A DNA stretch of 64,000 nt from Planctomycetia bacterium (GCA_005787685.1 SYAC01000038.1:1-64000); one strand, 5' to 3'. Shown: positions 20,063-29,741, numbered from the stretch's first letter. The notes: generated by a model from the sequence alone, not told the origin. Program-made: numbers and translations.

Positions 20063-22489
20063 TCACTTGACCGCGGGCTTGCTTGTCGAGGCATCCACCG
20101 CAGGACTCGGCGCGGATTTCTTCGCATTGGTCGCTTCAGGTTTTGGCGCGGCGCCGGGCTTCGTCTGCTGTGGATAAATCAATACGCGGTCGTGCGCCAT
20201 CAACACCAAGTCGCCCTTCCCGTCGCCAGTGATGTCCGTCACCAATCCCATGTTGGGTTCAAATTCTTTGGGCTCGCCGCCCGCGAACATCTTGGTTTCA
20301 AAAACTTCAAAGGCGGTTCCATAGCGCAACGCGCCCGATTGACTAAATGTCAATATCTCCGCCATTTGATCGGCGGCGTCCAGCGCGGTGACATCCACAA
20401 ATCCGTCGCCGTTCAAATCGCCAATCACAAATTCATGCTCCACACGCCGCGGTTCATCGCTCTTCCATGTCGCCACTTCATCCAACCGCCAACGCTCGCC
20501 CTTCAAGCGCACCACGGCGAAACTGGAATCGCCAATCACAAGGATCACATCATTGTCGTCGCCACCCAGGCGGCCGGCAAAAATTTGGTTGAACTTGAAT
20601 CCTGGAACTTCAAGCGCCTCGCTTTGCTTCCATTGATTTTTACCATCTTTGTCTGGAGTTCTCGAGAACACCACCAACCGCCCATTCTCCTTGTCGCCCG
20701 CCACAATCTTGTCGCCCATCATGGCGATGCTGGTGAGTTTGGCGTCGGAGGCATCAGCGTTAATTTGCGTCACCACTTGCCAACCTGGACTTGTGCCAGC
20801 CGCGGGCGCCGCGTTGTAACTGAGTGCGCGCACATAATTGCGATCAGCCACAAGCAACTCGCTTTTGCCATCGCCAAGCAGATCACATGTCGAAGTGTTG
20901 CGGCCATTGGCGGCTTGCACCAAGCCAAATTGCCCCATGTCCTTGCTTTCCAAAACTTTCAGTTCGGGCTTGCCGTCCTTGTCCATTCCGTCGCGCACCA
21001 TGATCATGGGCTTGTCTGGGGTGAACACCAACAGGTCCGAGCGACCATCATGGTCGGCGTCCAAACTTAAAATAGTTTCAGGCCCGCGGCTGAGCGTTCC
21101 CAAACTCACGCTGCGATGGTTCTTGATATCCATGGATTGTTCGCCCATGGCGGGAATTAAAAGCAATTGATAGTTGCGGCCATCCTTGGTCACCACCGCC
21201 AATGTGCTGACGCCATTGAAGTCCAGCAAATTCATGGTGACGGGGGTATTGCCCGCGGGCAGGGGAATTGCCTTGGGAAATGTAATGCCGTCGCTGCCCG
21301 CGTCGGAACGCCCAACAACGCCTTCTTTTTCCGAAAGCAAAAATACTTGCGCGCGCTGATCCCCTTTGGCGCCTTGGGCCGCGATGGAATCTAAATCGGA
21401 CAGCGCGGGAAATTTTTCGGGCGTTTCAAATCCCTTGCCAAGCTTTTGGCGATACAGCATCACGGCGTTCTCGCCAGTGTTGGTGGCCAGCAAATCCAAA
21501 CGCCCGTCGCCATCAATATCGGCTACGGCAAAGCTACGCTTTTTATTTTGCGGGTCGTTAAAGGTCACGGTTTGAATGCTGGCCTCGCGATCGCTGGCGC
21601 GCTCAATGGTGGACTTCACCAATTTGCTGAACACCAGGCGCTTGCTTGGTTTCTCAATCATGGCCAGCAGGGCCTGCTTTTCGCCAGGCAAACGCACCAC
21701 ATCCACCTCGCGCAGTTGCGGCATCTCAAATCGATTTTGCGGGCCAAACACCAGATTGTCGCCCTCTTGACTGGTCAACCAAATTCGAATTGGACTGGCG
21801 TCATCGGGCACAATGCCCGCAAGATCGGTGGTGCCATTGCCATCAAAGTCCTCGGCCTGAACGGCCACAATGGTTCCCTCGCCGGCGCTTAATTCTACGG
21901 GTGTTCCAAGTTGATCATTGTCCAGTGGCCACACGGAGATCTTGCCGCCTGTGTTGGTGATCAGCTCTGGTTTTGAATCGCCCACCACATTGCTCAGCAG
22001 TAAATTGTCGCGGTTCCCCACCAAGTTTTTCACTGGTGTCTTGCGGACGATTTCAAACACGCCAGGTTTTTTCTGTTGCACAAATGCGATCGTGCCTGGC
22101 TGCCCCGCGTAGATCAGATCCATTTTTCCATCGTGGTCAAAGTCGTTGGCAAGCACGCCCAACACCTCGTGTGGAACTGAAATAGTCTCGCGGCGAAAAC
22201 GCCAGAGTTCGGGCAATTCATTGGAGCCAACAGTGGGGGCCTTTTCCTCGCCAGGGGTGGCGTCGGCGCGCTGGTAATACAGTTCAATGCGGCTCTTGCG
22301 GTTGTTAATCACCACCAAATCTTTTCGTCCATCACCATCCAAGTCGGTGGCAATGAGGGGGCCAGCCTTGAAATCAATCTTTTGAATCTCCAGCGGATCA
22401 AAGCCAAAGTTTGCAGACAGATCGGCGGTTTGCGCGGCGGTGAGCGCAGTTATGGACAAACTGAAAGCAACAGCACAAAGAATGGACAT
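20063..22489 (-). CDS. Secreted FG-GAP/VCBS repeat protein
   Basis: An 808-residue exported protein with a signal peptide ending in ALTAAQ and a chain of FG-GAP repeats, which fold as a beta-propeller. Calcium loops of the type DxDxDGxxDL recur: DLDGDGRKDLV, DFDHDGKMDLI, DFDGNGTTDLA, DIDGDGRLDLL, DADHDGRSDLL, DLNGDGFVDVT and DITGDGKGDLV. The C-terminal tail is rich in Ala, Pro and Lys. I choose ATG 22489 because GGGAG lies 8 nt upstream and the signal peptide starts there; the in-frame opening to 22654 would overlap the divergent protease gene. Function is probably surface binding or adhesion; no enzyme domain is seen. Confidence 0.85.
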   Translation of the reverse strand: MSILCAVAFSLSITALTAAQTADLSANFGFDPLEIQKIDFKAGPLIATDLDGDGRKDLVVINNRKSRIELYYQRADATPGEEKAPTVGSNELPELWRFRRETISVPHEVLGVLANDFDHDGKMDLIYAGQPGTIAFVQQKKPGVFEIVRKTPVKNLVGNRDNLLLSNVVGDSKPELITNTGGKISVWPLDNDQLGTPVELSAGEGTIVAVQAEDFDGNGTTDLAGIVPDDASPIRIWLTSQEGDNLVFGPQNRFEMPQLREVDVVRLPGEKQALLAMIEKPSKRLVFSKLVKSTIERASDREASIQTVTFNDPQNKKRSFAVADIDGDGRLDLLATNTGENAVMLYRQKLGKGFETPEKFPALSDLDSIAAQGAKGDQRAQVFLLSEKEGVVGRSDAGSDGITFPKAIPLPAGNTPVTMNLLDFNGVSTLAVVTKDGRNYQLLLIPAMGEQSMDIKNHRSVSLGTLSRGPETILSLDADHDGRSDLLVFTPDKPMIMVRDGMDKDGKPELKVLESKDMGQFGLVQAANGRNTSTCDLLGDGKSELLVADRNYVRALSYNAAPAAGTSPGWQVVTQINADASDAKLTSIAMMGDKIVAGDKENGRLVVFSRTPDKDGKNQWKQSEALEVPGFKFNQIFAGRLGGDDNDVILVIGDSSFAVVRLKGERWRLDEVATWKSDEPRRVEHEFVIGDLNGDGFVDVTALDAADQMAEILTFSQSGALRYGTAFEVFETKMFAGGEPKEFEPNMGLVTDITGDGKGDLVLMAHDRVLIYPQQTKPGAAPKPEATNAKKSAPSPAVDASTSKPAVK

Positions 22490-22581
22490 CACGGGTCTCC
22501 CTAAATCTGATGGATCAAAAAAGTTTTTCAAAGTACACATAGAGACCCCGACCAACTGGACGGGTGAGCTATCATAAGCCT

Positions 22582-23577
22582 GTGAAAAAAAATATGTCTT
22601 TATTGTCGCTTCGAGTTGTTGGAAGTTTGTCTTTCCTTCTTGGATCGGTTGCATTGGCCAAGGCCGATGTCATTCATTTGCGAAGCGGATCAACGATTGA
22701 TGGGAGTATTGTCAAACGCAGCGATAAGCGCGTGTGGGTGGACATTGGAGCCGAGGTTTTGTCCTTTGACATGGAGGATGTCGCCTCGATTGACGCAGCC
22801 GCTGCCGCCGTGCCGTTTCAAGTTGTGCGCGATGACTTGTTTCACACGGTGGTCAATCCACCAACCCAAAGTCCCAAGGAGCACGCCAAAAGTATTGGTC
22901 CGGCGGTCGTGAAAGTCAGCACCCCCAGTGGCCTTGGTTCGGGCGTGATCCTTGACAAGGATGGATACGCCATCACCAACGCGCATGTTGTGCAGGGCGA
23001 GCAAAAGTTGAAAGTCACCGTTTGGTTTCCGCAACCAGATGGAACACTCAAGCGCGTTGATATTGACAAGGTGGAGTTGATCGCGGTGAACAATCATTTG
23101 GATCTGGCACTGATAAAGATTCCCACCACCAAAGAGGGCGATTTTTCTTTCGCGCCAATTCAAAAGGAGGAGCAACTTGATATTGGCCAAGCCGTGTTCG
23201 CCATTGGAAATCCCCTGGGCTTGGAGCGCACGCTGACGCAGGGTGTGATTAGCACAACTCAGCGCAGTTTTGATGGATTGACGTACATACAGATGGATTG
23301 CCCCATCAATCCTGGCAACTCTGGCGGTCCGTTGTTCAACACGCGTGGCGAGGTGATTGGAATTACAAACATGGGCTTGCGCGGCGGCGAATCGCTGGGA
23401 TTTGCAATTCCAGCCCGCTATGTGAAGGACTTTGTGCGCAACCGCGAGGCCTTTGCTTACGACCGCAGCAATCCAAATTCTGGCCACAATTACCACGATG
23501 GTCCAACGCGTTCCAAGTTTGACACCGAAAGCGCATTGCTGGATGGATCAAAGGCCACGCCATCCGCCGCACAATAA
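22582..23577 (+). CDS. Trypsin-like serine protease (HtrA/DegP type, S1C) without PDZ
   Basis: A protein of about 331 residues. After a signal peptide (to about LAKAD) comes a small N-terminal domain of about 60 residues (VIHLRSGSTIDGSIVKRS, VLSFDMEDVASID) that is often found on planctomycete envelope proteins. The protease domain has the triad His135 (TNAHVV), Asp174 (NHLDLAL) and Ser247 (NPGNSGGP). No PDZ domain follows; the last 50 residues look unstructured. It probably acts in the periplasm on damaged proteins. The start is uncertain among GTG 22564, GTG 22582 and ATG 22594; none has a good ribosome site. It is divergent from the FG-GAP gene. Confidence 0.85.
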   Translation: MKKNMSLLSLRVVGSLSFLLGSVALAKADVIHLRSGSTIDGSIVKRSDKRVWVDIGAEVLSFDMEDVASIDAAAAAVPFQVVRDDLFHTVVNPPTQSPKEHAKSIGPAVVKVSTPSGLGSGVILDKDGYAITNAHVVQGEQKLKVTVWFPQPDGTLKRVDIDKVELIAVNNHLDLALIKIPTTKEGDFSFAPIQKEEQLDIGQAVFAIGNPLGLERTLTQGVISTTQRSFDGLTYIQMDCPINPGNSGGPLFNTRGEVIGITNMGLRGGESLGFAIPARYVKDFVRNREAFAYDRSNPNSGHNYHDGPTRSKFDTESALLDGSKATPSAAQ

Positions 23578-23653
23578 TGTGACCCAAAGTGGACCGCTAG
23601 TCTGAACTTGGTGACTGACAAACTTGATTCGTGAACTATTTCAAGGATTCAAC

Positions 23654-25480
23654 ATGACGCACTTTTATAAAACTTTTTTCGCGGCGGTTGTATCGTTGTC
23701 CTGCATTTCCATTCACGCCTTGGCGCGCCCGCAAAGTGGTGACGCCACAAAGGACGCCATCAAATTTGAGCAGTTGGTTCCGCAAGACGCGTGGTTGGTG
23801 TTGAGTCTTGACAATGCCAAAGCAAGTGATGAGCGATGGAGCGCCACGCCGCTGGGCAAGTGGTTCAAGAGCGACCCCGTTCAAGCGTTCCTTAAAGATA
23901 CATTGGCCACGCAGGCGAGAAAATCCAAGGACCGCATGCAAGAGTTGGGTGTGCCAGAGGATTCGTGGAGTTGGCCCGACTCATTTGGTGTTGGTTTGTA
24001 TCTGGCGCACGACGACATGTTGGACGCGGATTTGCCGCACATTTTGGCTTGCGCGGCGTGGGGCGACCGCGCCGACAAAGTCAATACATTGTTCGAAGCC
24101 ATCCTTACTGAAATGCAAAAAAAAGATGTGGCGTCCGTCAGCTCGATTGAGATTCGCGGCAAACCCGCCAAGGCCATCCGGGTGCGTGACCTGCAAGAAC
24201 CACCCAAGAAAAGGCGCAGCCGTAGGACCGATTCGTTTGTGCCAGAGGGATCGCTTGACCACATTGAAACGATCTACTTTGTGCGCGACGGCAATCGATT
24301 TTTGTTGGGCAGCGTGAAAGACGATTTGGAAGAGGCGCTTGGCGTGTATGCGGGTATCCCTCGCAAATCCGTGGCCGACTCCGCCGATTTTCAAAAGACA
24401 TTGGACAGCGTTGGCCGCGGCGATGTGTGGATGGTCATGTTGACCTCCGCTTTACACAAAGTGGCTGGCGCTGGCGGAGCGCAAGTGGAATTGATTCAGC
24501 CGTATTTGCAAACACTGTTTGGCGATGTGCTTGGCTATGGATTTTCACTCGCCTCCGACGCGCCTGGCGCGCAATTTCAAGTGCTTTCAGGCATTGTGAT
24601 TGATGGCGATCGCAAAGGATTATTGGCGCTTATCAATCCGGCAAAAAGCCCTTCGGAGCCACCGAGTTTTGTCGGCGACAACGCCACAGGGTACGGAACA
24701 GTGAACACGCAATTTGGCGAGATCATGAAATTAGTGGAGATGTTGGTGTCCTCCATACCCGAAGAATTGTCCCAACCATTTGACGCCTCATTGCAGCAAT
24801 ATGGTCCTGATTTGTCGCGCGCGCTGGCCAAACTTGGTCCTGATATGCACATTGTGCGCAGCAAAATTGCAGACGAGTTTCTTATCCTCCCTGACGGACG
24901 AAAAGCCACCCTTATGAACACCTCAGAATCGTATTACGCCGTTCGCTGCTCGGATGAGAAATCCATGATGACCTTGATGAACTTATTTTTGCCCCAAGCC
25001 GGTTTTGAGCCACGCGATTTTAATGGAAACACCATCTTTGATGACGACTCCCGCCAGACCAGTTTCGGATTTGGTTCGGGCTGGGTCTTCACTGGTCAAA
25101 GTAGACTTGTGGAGAGCGTTCTACGCTCTGTCAGCAGTCCAAATCTGCCGTCCAATTTGGCCTCTACCCCGGTGTGCAAGCAGGTTGTGGCGGACTTGGG
25201 AACTGCTCCAGTTTTATGCTGGGGGTATCAGGATATTTTGATCGATTTCAGCAAGGACAAAGCGCCCGTGAGGGACAATTCCCCAGGCATATCCACGGGC
25301 TACCAATCAAACACCTTTGACAAGGTTGGAGCCAGCGTGCCTATGGATTTAATTTTCATATTATTCGAGGATGACACATCCAATTGGAAAAGCGCAATGG
25401 GTCCAAATGTATTCAGCATGACGTCGGAGTCATTTGGACTCATGACAAAGATTCGTGTGTTGCCACCGACGACGCCGTGA
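23654..25480 (+). CDS. Secreted protein of unknown function (DUF3352-like layout)
   Basis: A 608-residue exported protein. The ATG at 23654 has AAGGA at 23643-23647 and opens a clear signal peptide (to about ALARPQ). The mature protein begins FEQLVPQDAWLVLSLDNAKA, a layout common in planctomycete proteins assigned to DUF3352, where a model of the form P.DA....V.D...A opens the domain. No catalytic motif is visible. A basic patch (PPKKRRSRR) lies near residue 190. It follows the protease gene by 76 bp and may be co-transcribed with it. Its last 41 bp overlap the convergent alpha/beta hydrolase gene. Confidence 0.65.
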   Translation: MTHFYKTFFAAVVSLSCISIHALARPQSGDATKDAIKFEQLVPQDAWLVLSLDNAKASDERWSATPLGKWFKSDPVQAFLKDTLATQARKSKDRMQELGVPEDSWSWPDSFGVGLYLAHDDMLDADLPHILACAAWGDRADKVNTLFEAILTEMQKKDVASVSSIEIRGKPAKAIRVRDLQEPPKKRRSRRTDSFVPEGSLDHIETIYFVRDGNRFLLGSVKDDLEEALGVYAGIPRKSVADSADFQKTLDSVGRGDVWMVMLTSALHKVAGAGGAQVELIQPYLQTLFGDVLGYGFSLASDAPGAQFQVLSGIVIDGDRKGLLALINPAKSPSEPPSFVGDNATGYGTVNTQFGEIMKLVEMLVSSIPEELSQPFDASLQQYGPDLSRALAKLGPDMHIVRSKIADEFLILPDGRKATLMNTSESYYAVRCSDEKSMMTLMNLFLPQAGFEPRDFNGNTIFDDDSRQTSFGFGSGWVFTGQSRLVESVLRSVSSPNLPSNLASTPVCKQVVADLGTAPVLCWGYQDILIDFSKDKAPVRDNSPGISTGYQSNTFDKVGASVPMDLIFILFEDDTSNWKSAMGPNVFSMTSESFGLMTKIRVLPPTTP

Positions 25481-26411
25481 TTGATTTTAAAAATTCGCGT
25501 AAAGCGCGATCAAATTTTTCGTCGTCTCCCAGCCGCAAGTCGTCGTGCCGCTGGTAGGGCAGAGTGAGCAGCGTTCCCTGCGGTGCGGCGGCGGCAATTT
25601 TTCGCGCGTCCACAAGCGGCGAAATTGGATCGCTGTCGCCCGCGATGACCAGCAGCGGAGAGCGCAATTGGCGCGCGTCTAGTTCAAGTGGGCGATCCAT
25701 GCGGCCAAAAATACGCAACATCAACAAGGCGATGGGCGCAAACGGCCATGTCGGAAGTTTTTGCATTGCAAGGCGCGCTGGAATGGGGGATCGCAGCGTG
25801 CTGTAGGCAGCGAAAGCAATCACGCCAGCGATGGAAATGCGCTCCTTATCAAGTGCATTGTGTTTGAAATCAGTCGCGGCCTGGTCGAGCAAGTTGGCGG
25901 CGCGTATGGCAATACCCGCGCCCATGGAGTGTCCCGCCAAAATGAATGGCCGATTGGGAAATTGGTGGGCAATGTCCTGCAGCGCATGCGCCACACACTC
26001 GGGTTCGGACACGCCCAGTCCGCTGCGCGCGCCGGCGTGCTCGCCATGCGCGGGCAAATCAATCAACACAATTTCAGAGCAGACGGTTTGAAATGGCTCG
26101 ATACGCGTCAGTGAATCCCAGCGCGAGCGGCCCCAGCCATGCAACATCACCAAAATTGGAGCGTTCGCATGGATGGCTCGTCCCGAAATACGCCATGCGG
26201 GTAACGGATGCTGTTGTCCCGATGCACATGTAATCTCCTGAAACGTCAAGCCAAGATCCGACGGATCTTTTGGACGACCCGTAGCTAACGCCCACGCAAA
26301 ATATTTGCGTGGCGGCTTGAAGGCTTGCAACGCCGTCAGCACGCCGCCCCACACGCACAACAGCGCAAGCACCAGCGCGAATAAAATGAAAAGCCCCCAA
26401 GGCTGCGCCAT
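25440..26411 (-). CDS. Alpha/beta hydrolase, membrane-anchored
   Basis: A 323-residue protein with an N-terminal membrane anchor (residues about 5-27) and an alpha/beta hydrolase domain. The oxyanion segment is MLHGWGRSRWDS, the nucleophile is Ser162 in GHSMG, the acid is probably in GDSDPISP near 265, and the histidine is in QRHDD near 297. Substrate unknown; it looks like a serine esterase or lipase-type hydrolase acting at the membrane. It starts 3 bp after the cyclodeaminase-family gene ends, so it is the last gene of the pheT operon. It overlaps the secreted-protein gene by 41 bp at the 3' end. Confidence 0.83.
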   Translation of the reverse strand: MAQPWGLFILFALVLALLCVWGGVLTALQAFKPPRKYFAWALATGRPKDPSDLGLTFQEITCASGQQHPLPAWRISGRAIHANAPILVMLHGWGRSRWDSLTRIEPFQTVCSEIVLIDLPAHGEHAGARSGLGVSEPECVAHALQDIAHQFPNRPFILAGHSMGAGIAIRAANLLDQAATDFKHNALDKERISIAGVIAFAAYSTLRSPIPARLAMQKLPTWPFAPIALLMLRIFGRMDRPLELDARQLRSPLLVIAGDSDPISPLVDARKIAAAAPQGTLLTLPYQRHDDLRLGDDEKFDRALREFLKSITASSVATHESLS

Positions 26412-26414
26412 GGA

Positions 26415-27044
26415 CTACCTGGCCTTCATGATGCTGGCGATTTGGTTGGCTATGGAATCCGCGGCCGCGCGCACACCCGCAAGCGCACGATCCAGTTGCA
26501 TTTGCATGGCGGCGCGCTCGGCGTTGTCGGTCAGTTGCGGCATATTCACCCGCACATTCCAGGCCGCGGCGTCGGCGGCGGTGTCGGCCAATTTGGCCGC
26601 AATGGCCAAGTCGCTGATCAAGTTTGGATTGCTGGTTGCAGGCAGGTTGTGCAATGATTCCAGAATTGCGCCCGCAACCAAAATAATGTCCATGGGCGCG
26701 GCCGTGGCGGCGCGCACAGCCTCTGGTTCTTGCTGCGTACGGCGCGCATCGGTGGGGGGCAATTTCCAAAGTGCCGACAAATGCCCGTAGGCAATGGCGT
26801 CTTGATCGGCCAACGCAAGCGCTTGCATTTGCGCCCGCTGTAAACGCGCCAATATGTTTTTATTTTCATGCTCATGCGGCGCGTACTTTGGCTTGCCCAG
26901 CGTGTAGGCCAGCACCATGCATCCAAGCGCCGCGGCGTTGGCGGCGGTCACCGCGGCAACCGCTCCGCCACCGGGAATAGGTTGCTTGCTCGCCAAACGG
27001 TCGGCGAATTCTTGCAATGATAGTTGCCCAAGTGCCTGGTTCAC
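26415..27044 (-). CDS. Cyclodeaminase/cyclohydrolase family protein (FTCD_C, FchA-like)
   Basis: A 209-residue all-helical protein of the formiminotransferase-cyclodeaminase C-terminal family. Family marks are LSLQEFADRLASKQPIPGGGAVAAVTAANAAALG at the start of the fold (glycine-rich PGGGA) and the helix VRAATAAPMDII. Free-standing members include methenyl-tetrahydrofolate cyclohydrolase FchA, so a role in one-carbon metabolism is likely. It starts with GTG overlapping the pheT stop (GTGA, 27041-27044) and is followed 3 bp later by the hydrolase gene. Confidence 0.82.
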   Translation of the reverse strand: MNQALGQLSLQEFADRLASKQPIPGGGAVAAVTAANAAALGCMVLAYTLGKPKYAPHEHENKNILARLQRAQMQALALADQDAIAYGHLSALWKLPPTDARRTQQEPEAVRAATAAPMDIILVAGAILESLHNLPATSNPNLISDLAIAAKLADTAADAAAWNVRVNMPQLTDNAERAAMQMQLDRALAGVRAAADSIANQIASIMKAR

Positions 27045-29104
27045 GCTCGCAACTCCGCCTTCAGTTCTTTCTGCAAGACTTGAACAAGCGATTGAACCTC
27101 AAGATCTATTTCCTCGCGGCGCAAGGTGCGCGCGCTGTCGCGGAACACAAGCCGCAGAGTCAAACTTTTTTTATCCGCCCCAATTTGCTTTCCCTTATAA
27201 ACGCCAGTGAAGGACATGGATTCAAAGTGCTGCGGACGATTGCCCAGCACGACGCTCTCCACTTGCGCCCATGTTCTTGCATTGTCCAAAATAAGCGACA
27301 GGTCACGCTCCACGCTGGGCATATTGGGAAGCATGGCAGCGGGGCGCTCTGGTGGCCAGTGCGCCAAGAGCAAATCAAGCGCAATTTCCGCGGCAATCAT
27401 GGGTTTGTCAATTCCAAATGCGCCGCGCGCCGCGGGCGTGAGAAATCCAATTCGCCCAATCGCCACTTGATTCAATTCAATTTTTGCCACAGGGTGCATG
27501 ACTGCATCCGATGTGGTGGGCGTACAAGTGGCGTTCTGTCCGGCGATTTCATGCGCTAGACGCTCCACAACGCCACGCAGGGCTCGGTAGCCAAGGTCGT
27601 CCTTCTCCACATCCGCAATCATTCCCAGCGACACGGATTCGTGGTGTTGCTTCTTGGCGTCCAAATGAAAGATGGAGGCAATCTCAAATAGGCGCATGGA
27701 CTCCATCGCACCCCGATCCTGATTCAATTTGCGCGCGGCCAGCAATCCCGGCAAAATACTGGGACGCAAACATGGTGTCCCACCTGCGCGTTCATCTTCT
27801 ATGCGTAGCGCGGAATGTTGCGCCAATAGAAACGCGTTGGCGGCGGCGTCGCTGATCAAGGCGTGTGTGACGCACTCCACAAAATCCATTCCCGCAAGCG
27901 TGTCGCGAACGCGCTCAGCGGACTCCACCTTGGCGTCGGCGGCCGCGGTTCGAATTTGTATGGACTCAGTCATTGGAACGCGCTCCAGTCCAAGCAGGCG
28001 GATGACCTCTTCGATCAAATCCACCTCGCGCTCAATGTCCATGCGCTGCGGAGGCACGGCGCATTCAATGAGGTCGCCTTGTAAACGCGGGGAGAACCCC
28101 AGGGTTTGCAGGGTTTGCGACATTTCTTGATTGGAAATATCCGCGCCCAGCACTGCGCGGCAACGATCGCAACGCATGCTCACCATCTTCAACTCGGGCA
28201 GCGGCGCGCCGGCTTGCACCACACCGTCACATAAAGTTCCACCGGCGGTTTGCACAATTAAATCAGCCAAGCGTTCGGCGGCACCATCAATCGCCGCCGC
28301 GTGCACGCCGCGCTCAAAGCGCTTGCTGGAATCGCTGGCAATCTTATGGCGGCGGCTGCTGGCGCGCACCTGCGATGGATTAAATGTGGCGGCCTCCAGC
28401 ACAATGTCGGTGGTGCTTTCGCGCACCGCGCTCAACGCGCCGCCCTTCACTCCTGCGAGCGCCACGGGTTTTTCGCCATCGGCAATCACCAGATCGGCGG
28501 GGGACAATTCAATGGCCACTGCCTGATCACCAAGCGGCAAAAACATTTCCTTGGCGCGCGCGCGGCGAACTTGAATCTCACCTCCGGCAAGCGTGGACAA
28601 ATCAAACACATGCGTAGGTTGACCCAATTCCAGCAGTACAAAGTTGGTGCAATCCACAATGTTGTTGCGCGGAATTTGTCCCACATCGCGCAGGCGTTGC
28701 TGCAGCCACTCGGGACTTGGACCAACTTTCACCCCGCGAATCACGCGCGCGCTATAGCGCGGACACGCTTGATGATCCATATTGCAGACGCGTATGAATT
28801 CAGAGCAATTGCGTGCGCTAGATTTGGCGGGCGCCGCGGAATTCCTTTTCACGCCACCGTCGCCCTGGCTTCCAGGCGCAACCAACACGCGCTTGGTCTT
28901 GGCCGCAAGTTCGCGCGCCAAGCCAAAGTGGCACAGACAATCGCCGCGGTTGCTAGTGGTTTCAATCTCCTGCCAAATGGAGCCGTCGGGCAGTGTTTCG
29001 CGGCCATCAAAATTCAAGCCCACGGCGGTTAGCGCGTCGGCTTGCTCCTGCGCGCTCGCTGGCTTCTCCAAATAATCATTGATCCACCGCACGCTTGTTC
29101 GCAT
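27041..29104 (-). CDS. pheT: Phenylalanine-tRNA ligase beta subunit, short form without the tRNA-binding OB domain
   Basis: A 687-residue PheT. The N-terminal B1 part (MRTSVRWINDYLE, AVGLNFDG) runs straight into ETTSNRGDCLCHFGLARELAA, which corresponds to the segment after the EMAP-II-like tRNA-binding domain in normal PheT. About 108 residues, the whole tRNA-binding OB domain, are therefore absent (E. coli PheT has 795). The B3/B4 domain (CPRYSARVIRGV, NNIVDCTNFVLLELGQPTHVFD), the B5 domain and the C-terminal ferredoxin-like anticodon-binding domain (MPSVERDLSL to the end) are present. It is not next to pheS here. It overlaps the following gene by 4 bp. Confidence 0.92.
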   Translation of the reverse strand: MRTSVRWINDYLEKPASAQEQADALTAVGLNFDGRETLPDGSIWQEIETTSNRGDCLCHFGLARELAAKTKRVLVAPGSQGDGGVKRNSAAPAKSSARNCSEFIRVCNMDHQACPRYSARVIRGVKVGPSPEWLQQRLRDVGQIPRNNIVDCTNFVLLELGQPTHVFDLSTLAGGEIQVRRARAKEMFLPLGDQAVAIELSPADLVIADGEKPVALAGVKGGALSAVRESTTDIVLEAATFNPSQVRASSRRHKIASDSSKRFERGVHAAAIDGAAERLADLIVQTAGGTLCDGVVQAGAPLPELKMVSMRCDRCRAVLGADISNQEMSQTLQTLGFSPRLQGDLIECAVPPQRMDIEREVDLIEEVIRLLGLERVPMTESIQIRTAAADAKVESAERVRDTLAGMDFVECVTHALISDAAANAFLLAQHSALRIEDERAGGTPCLRPSILPGLLAARKLNQDRGAMESMRLFEIASIFHLDAKKQHHESVSLGMIADVEKDDLGYRALRGVVERLAHEIAGQNATCTPTTSDAVMHPVAKIELNQVAIGRIGFLTPAARGAFGIDKPMIAAEIALDLLLAHWPPERPAAMLPNMPSVERDLSLILDNARTWAQVESVVLGNRPQHFESMSFTGVYKGKQIGADKKSLTLRLVFRDSARTLRREEIDLEVQSLVQVLQKELKAELRA

Positions 29105-29146
29105 GGGAGCAAAGAGTAGCGAACGCGGTCTTGGTACGCTGCCTTC

Positions 29147-29740
29147 GTGAAAGCGGCGCTTCTATTCATGGTGACACTGCTCATGCACTCCGCGCTGGCG
29201 ACTGGTTGCGCTGCGCCCGCGCCCGATCCATTGGTGACGCCCAATGAGTTGACCTTTGACGTGACCATTCTCAAAGGCGAAAAGGTTCCATTTCGCACCG
29301 AAGCCTGGATGCAGCCAGGGAAGATGATCGTGTTTCCAGATGGCACTTTGCTGGCGGATTTTGGTCCCAGCGTGAACACGCGCGTGCGTCCCGGCGTGGC
29401 GCGCGTGTTGTATCAGCGGCAGCTTTATGAATTGTGGGATGTTGCCAAGAAACTTGGTTTCACCGATCCCCAACTCGCGGACTTCACCGCCAATCCCTAT
29501 TTGGTGGAAGCGCAACCAAATGAAATGGTTTACATCATGACCTTCGCAGCCAACTCCGATCGCTGGACATTTGTGCGGCGATTTGAAGGTACGGCGCAAC
29601 CCGATCCCGCGAGCGAAGTGTGGGTGAAGGTCATGGCGCAAGCAGCTTTCGCCATGGATTTAAAAGCCGATGCGGACTTGCCCATCCGCTATGACTTTGG
29701 ACCCGATCCATACGCGTGGTTCAAGCCACCCGCCAAATAA
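29147..29740 (+). CDS. Small predicted lipoprotein, unknown function
   Basis: A 197-residue protein starting with GTG at 29147. The signal peptide ends in LATGC, a lipobox, so it is probably membrane-anchored by lipid. The mature part begins with a beta-rich region (FDVTILKGEKVPFRTEAWMQPGKMIVFPDGTLLADFG). No known domain recognised. The next gene encodes another lipoprotein of similar layout, one base after this gene's stop, and the pair may be distant paralogues. The gene is divergent from pheT, with 42 bp between the starts. Confidence 0.72.
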   Translation: MKAALLFMVTLLMHSALATGCAAPAPDPLVTPNELTFDVTILKGEKVPFRTEAWMQPGKMIVFPDGTLLADFGPSVNTRVRPGVARVLYQRQLYELWDVAKKLGFTDPQLADFTANPYLVEAQPNEMVYIMTFAANSDRWTFVRRFEGTAQPDPASEVWVKVMAQAAFAMDLKADADLPIRYDFGPDPYAWFKPPAK

Positions 29741-29741
29741 G

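Noticed and set aside
20060-21070. 336-residue plus-strand frame opposite the FG-GAP gene
   Set aside because: It is rich in His, Arg and Gln, has no signal or domain, and lies fully antisense to a gene with clear repeats.
22490-22654. Longer start of the FG-GAP protein
   Set aside because: It would overlap the divergent protease gene and hide the signal peptide; ATG 22489 has GGGAG at a proper distance.
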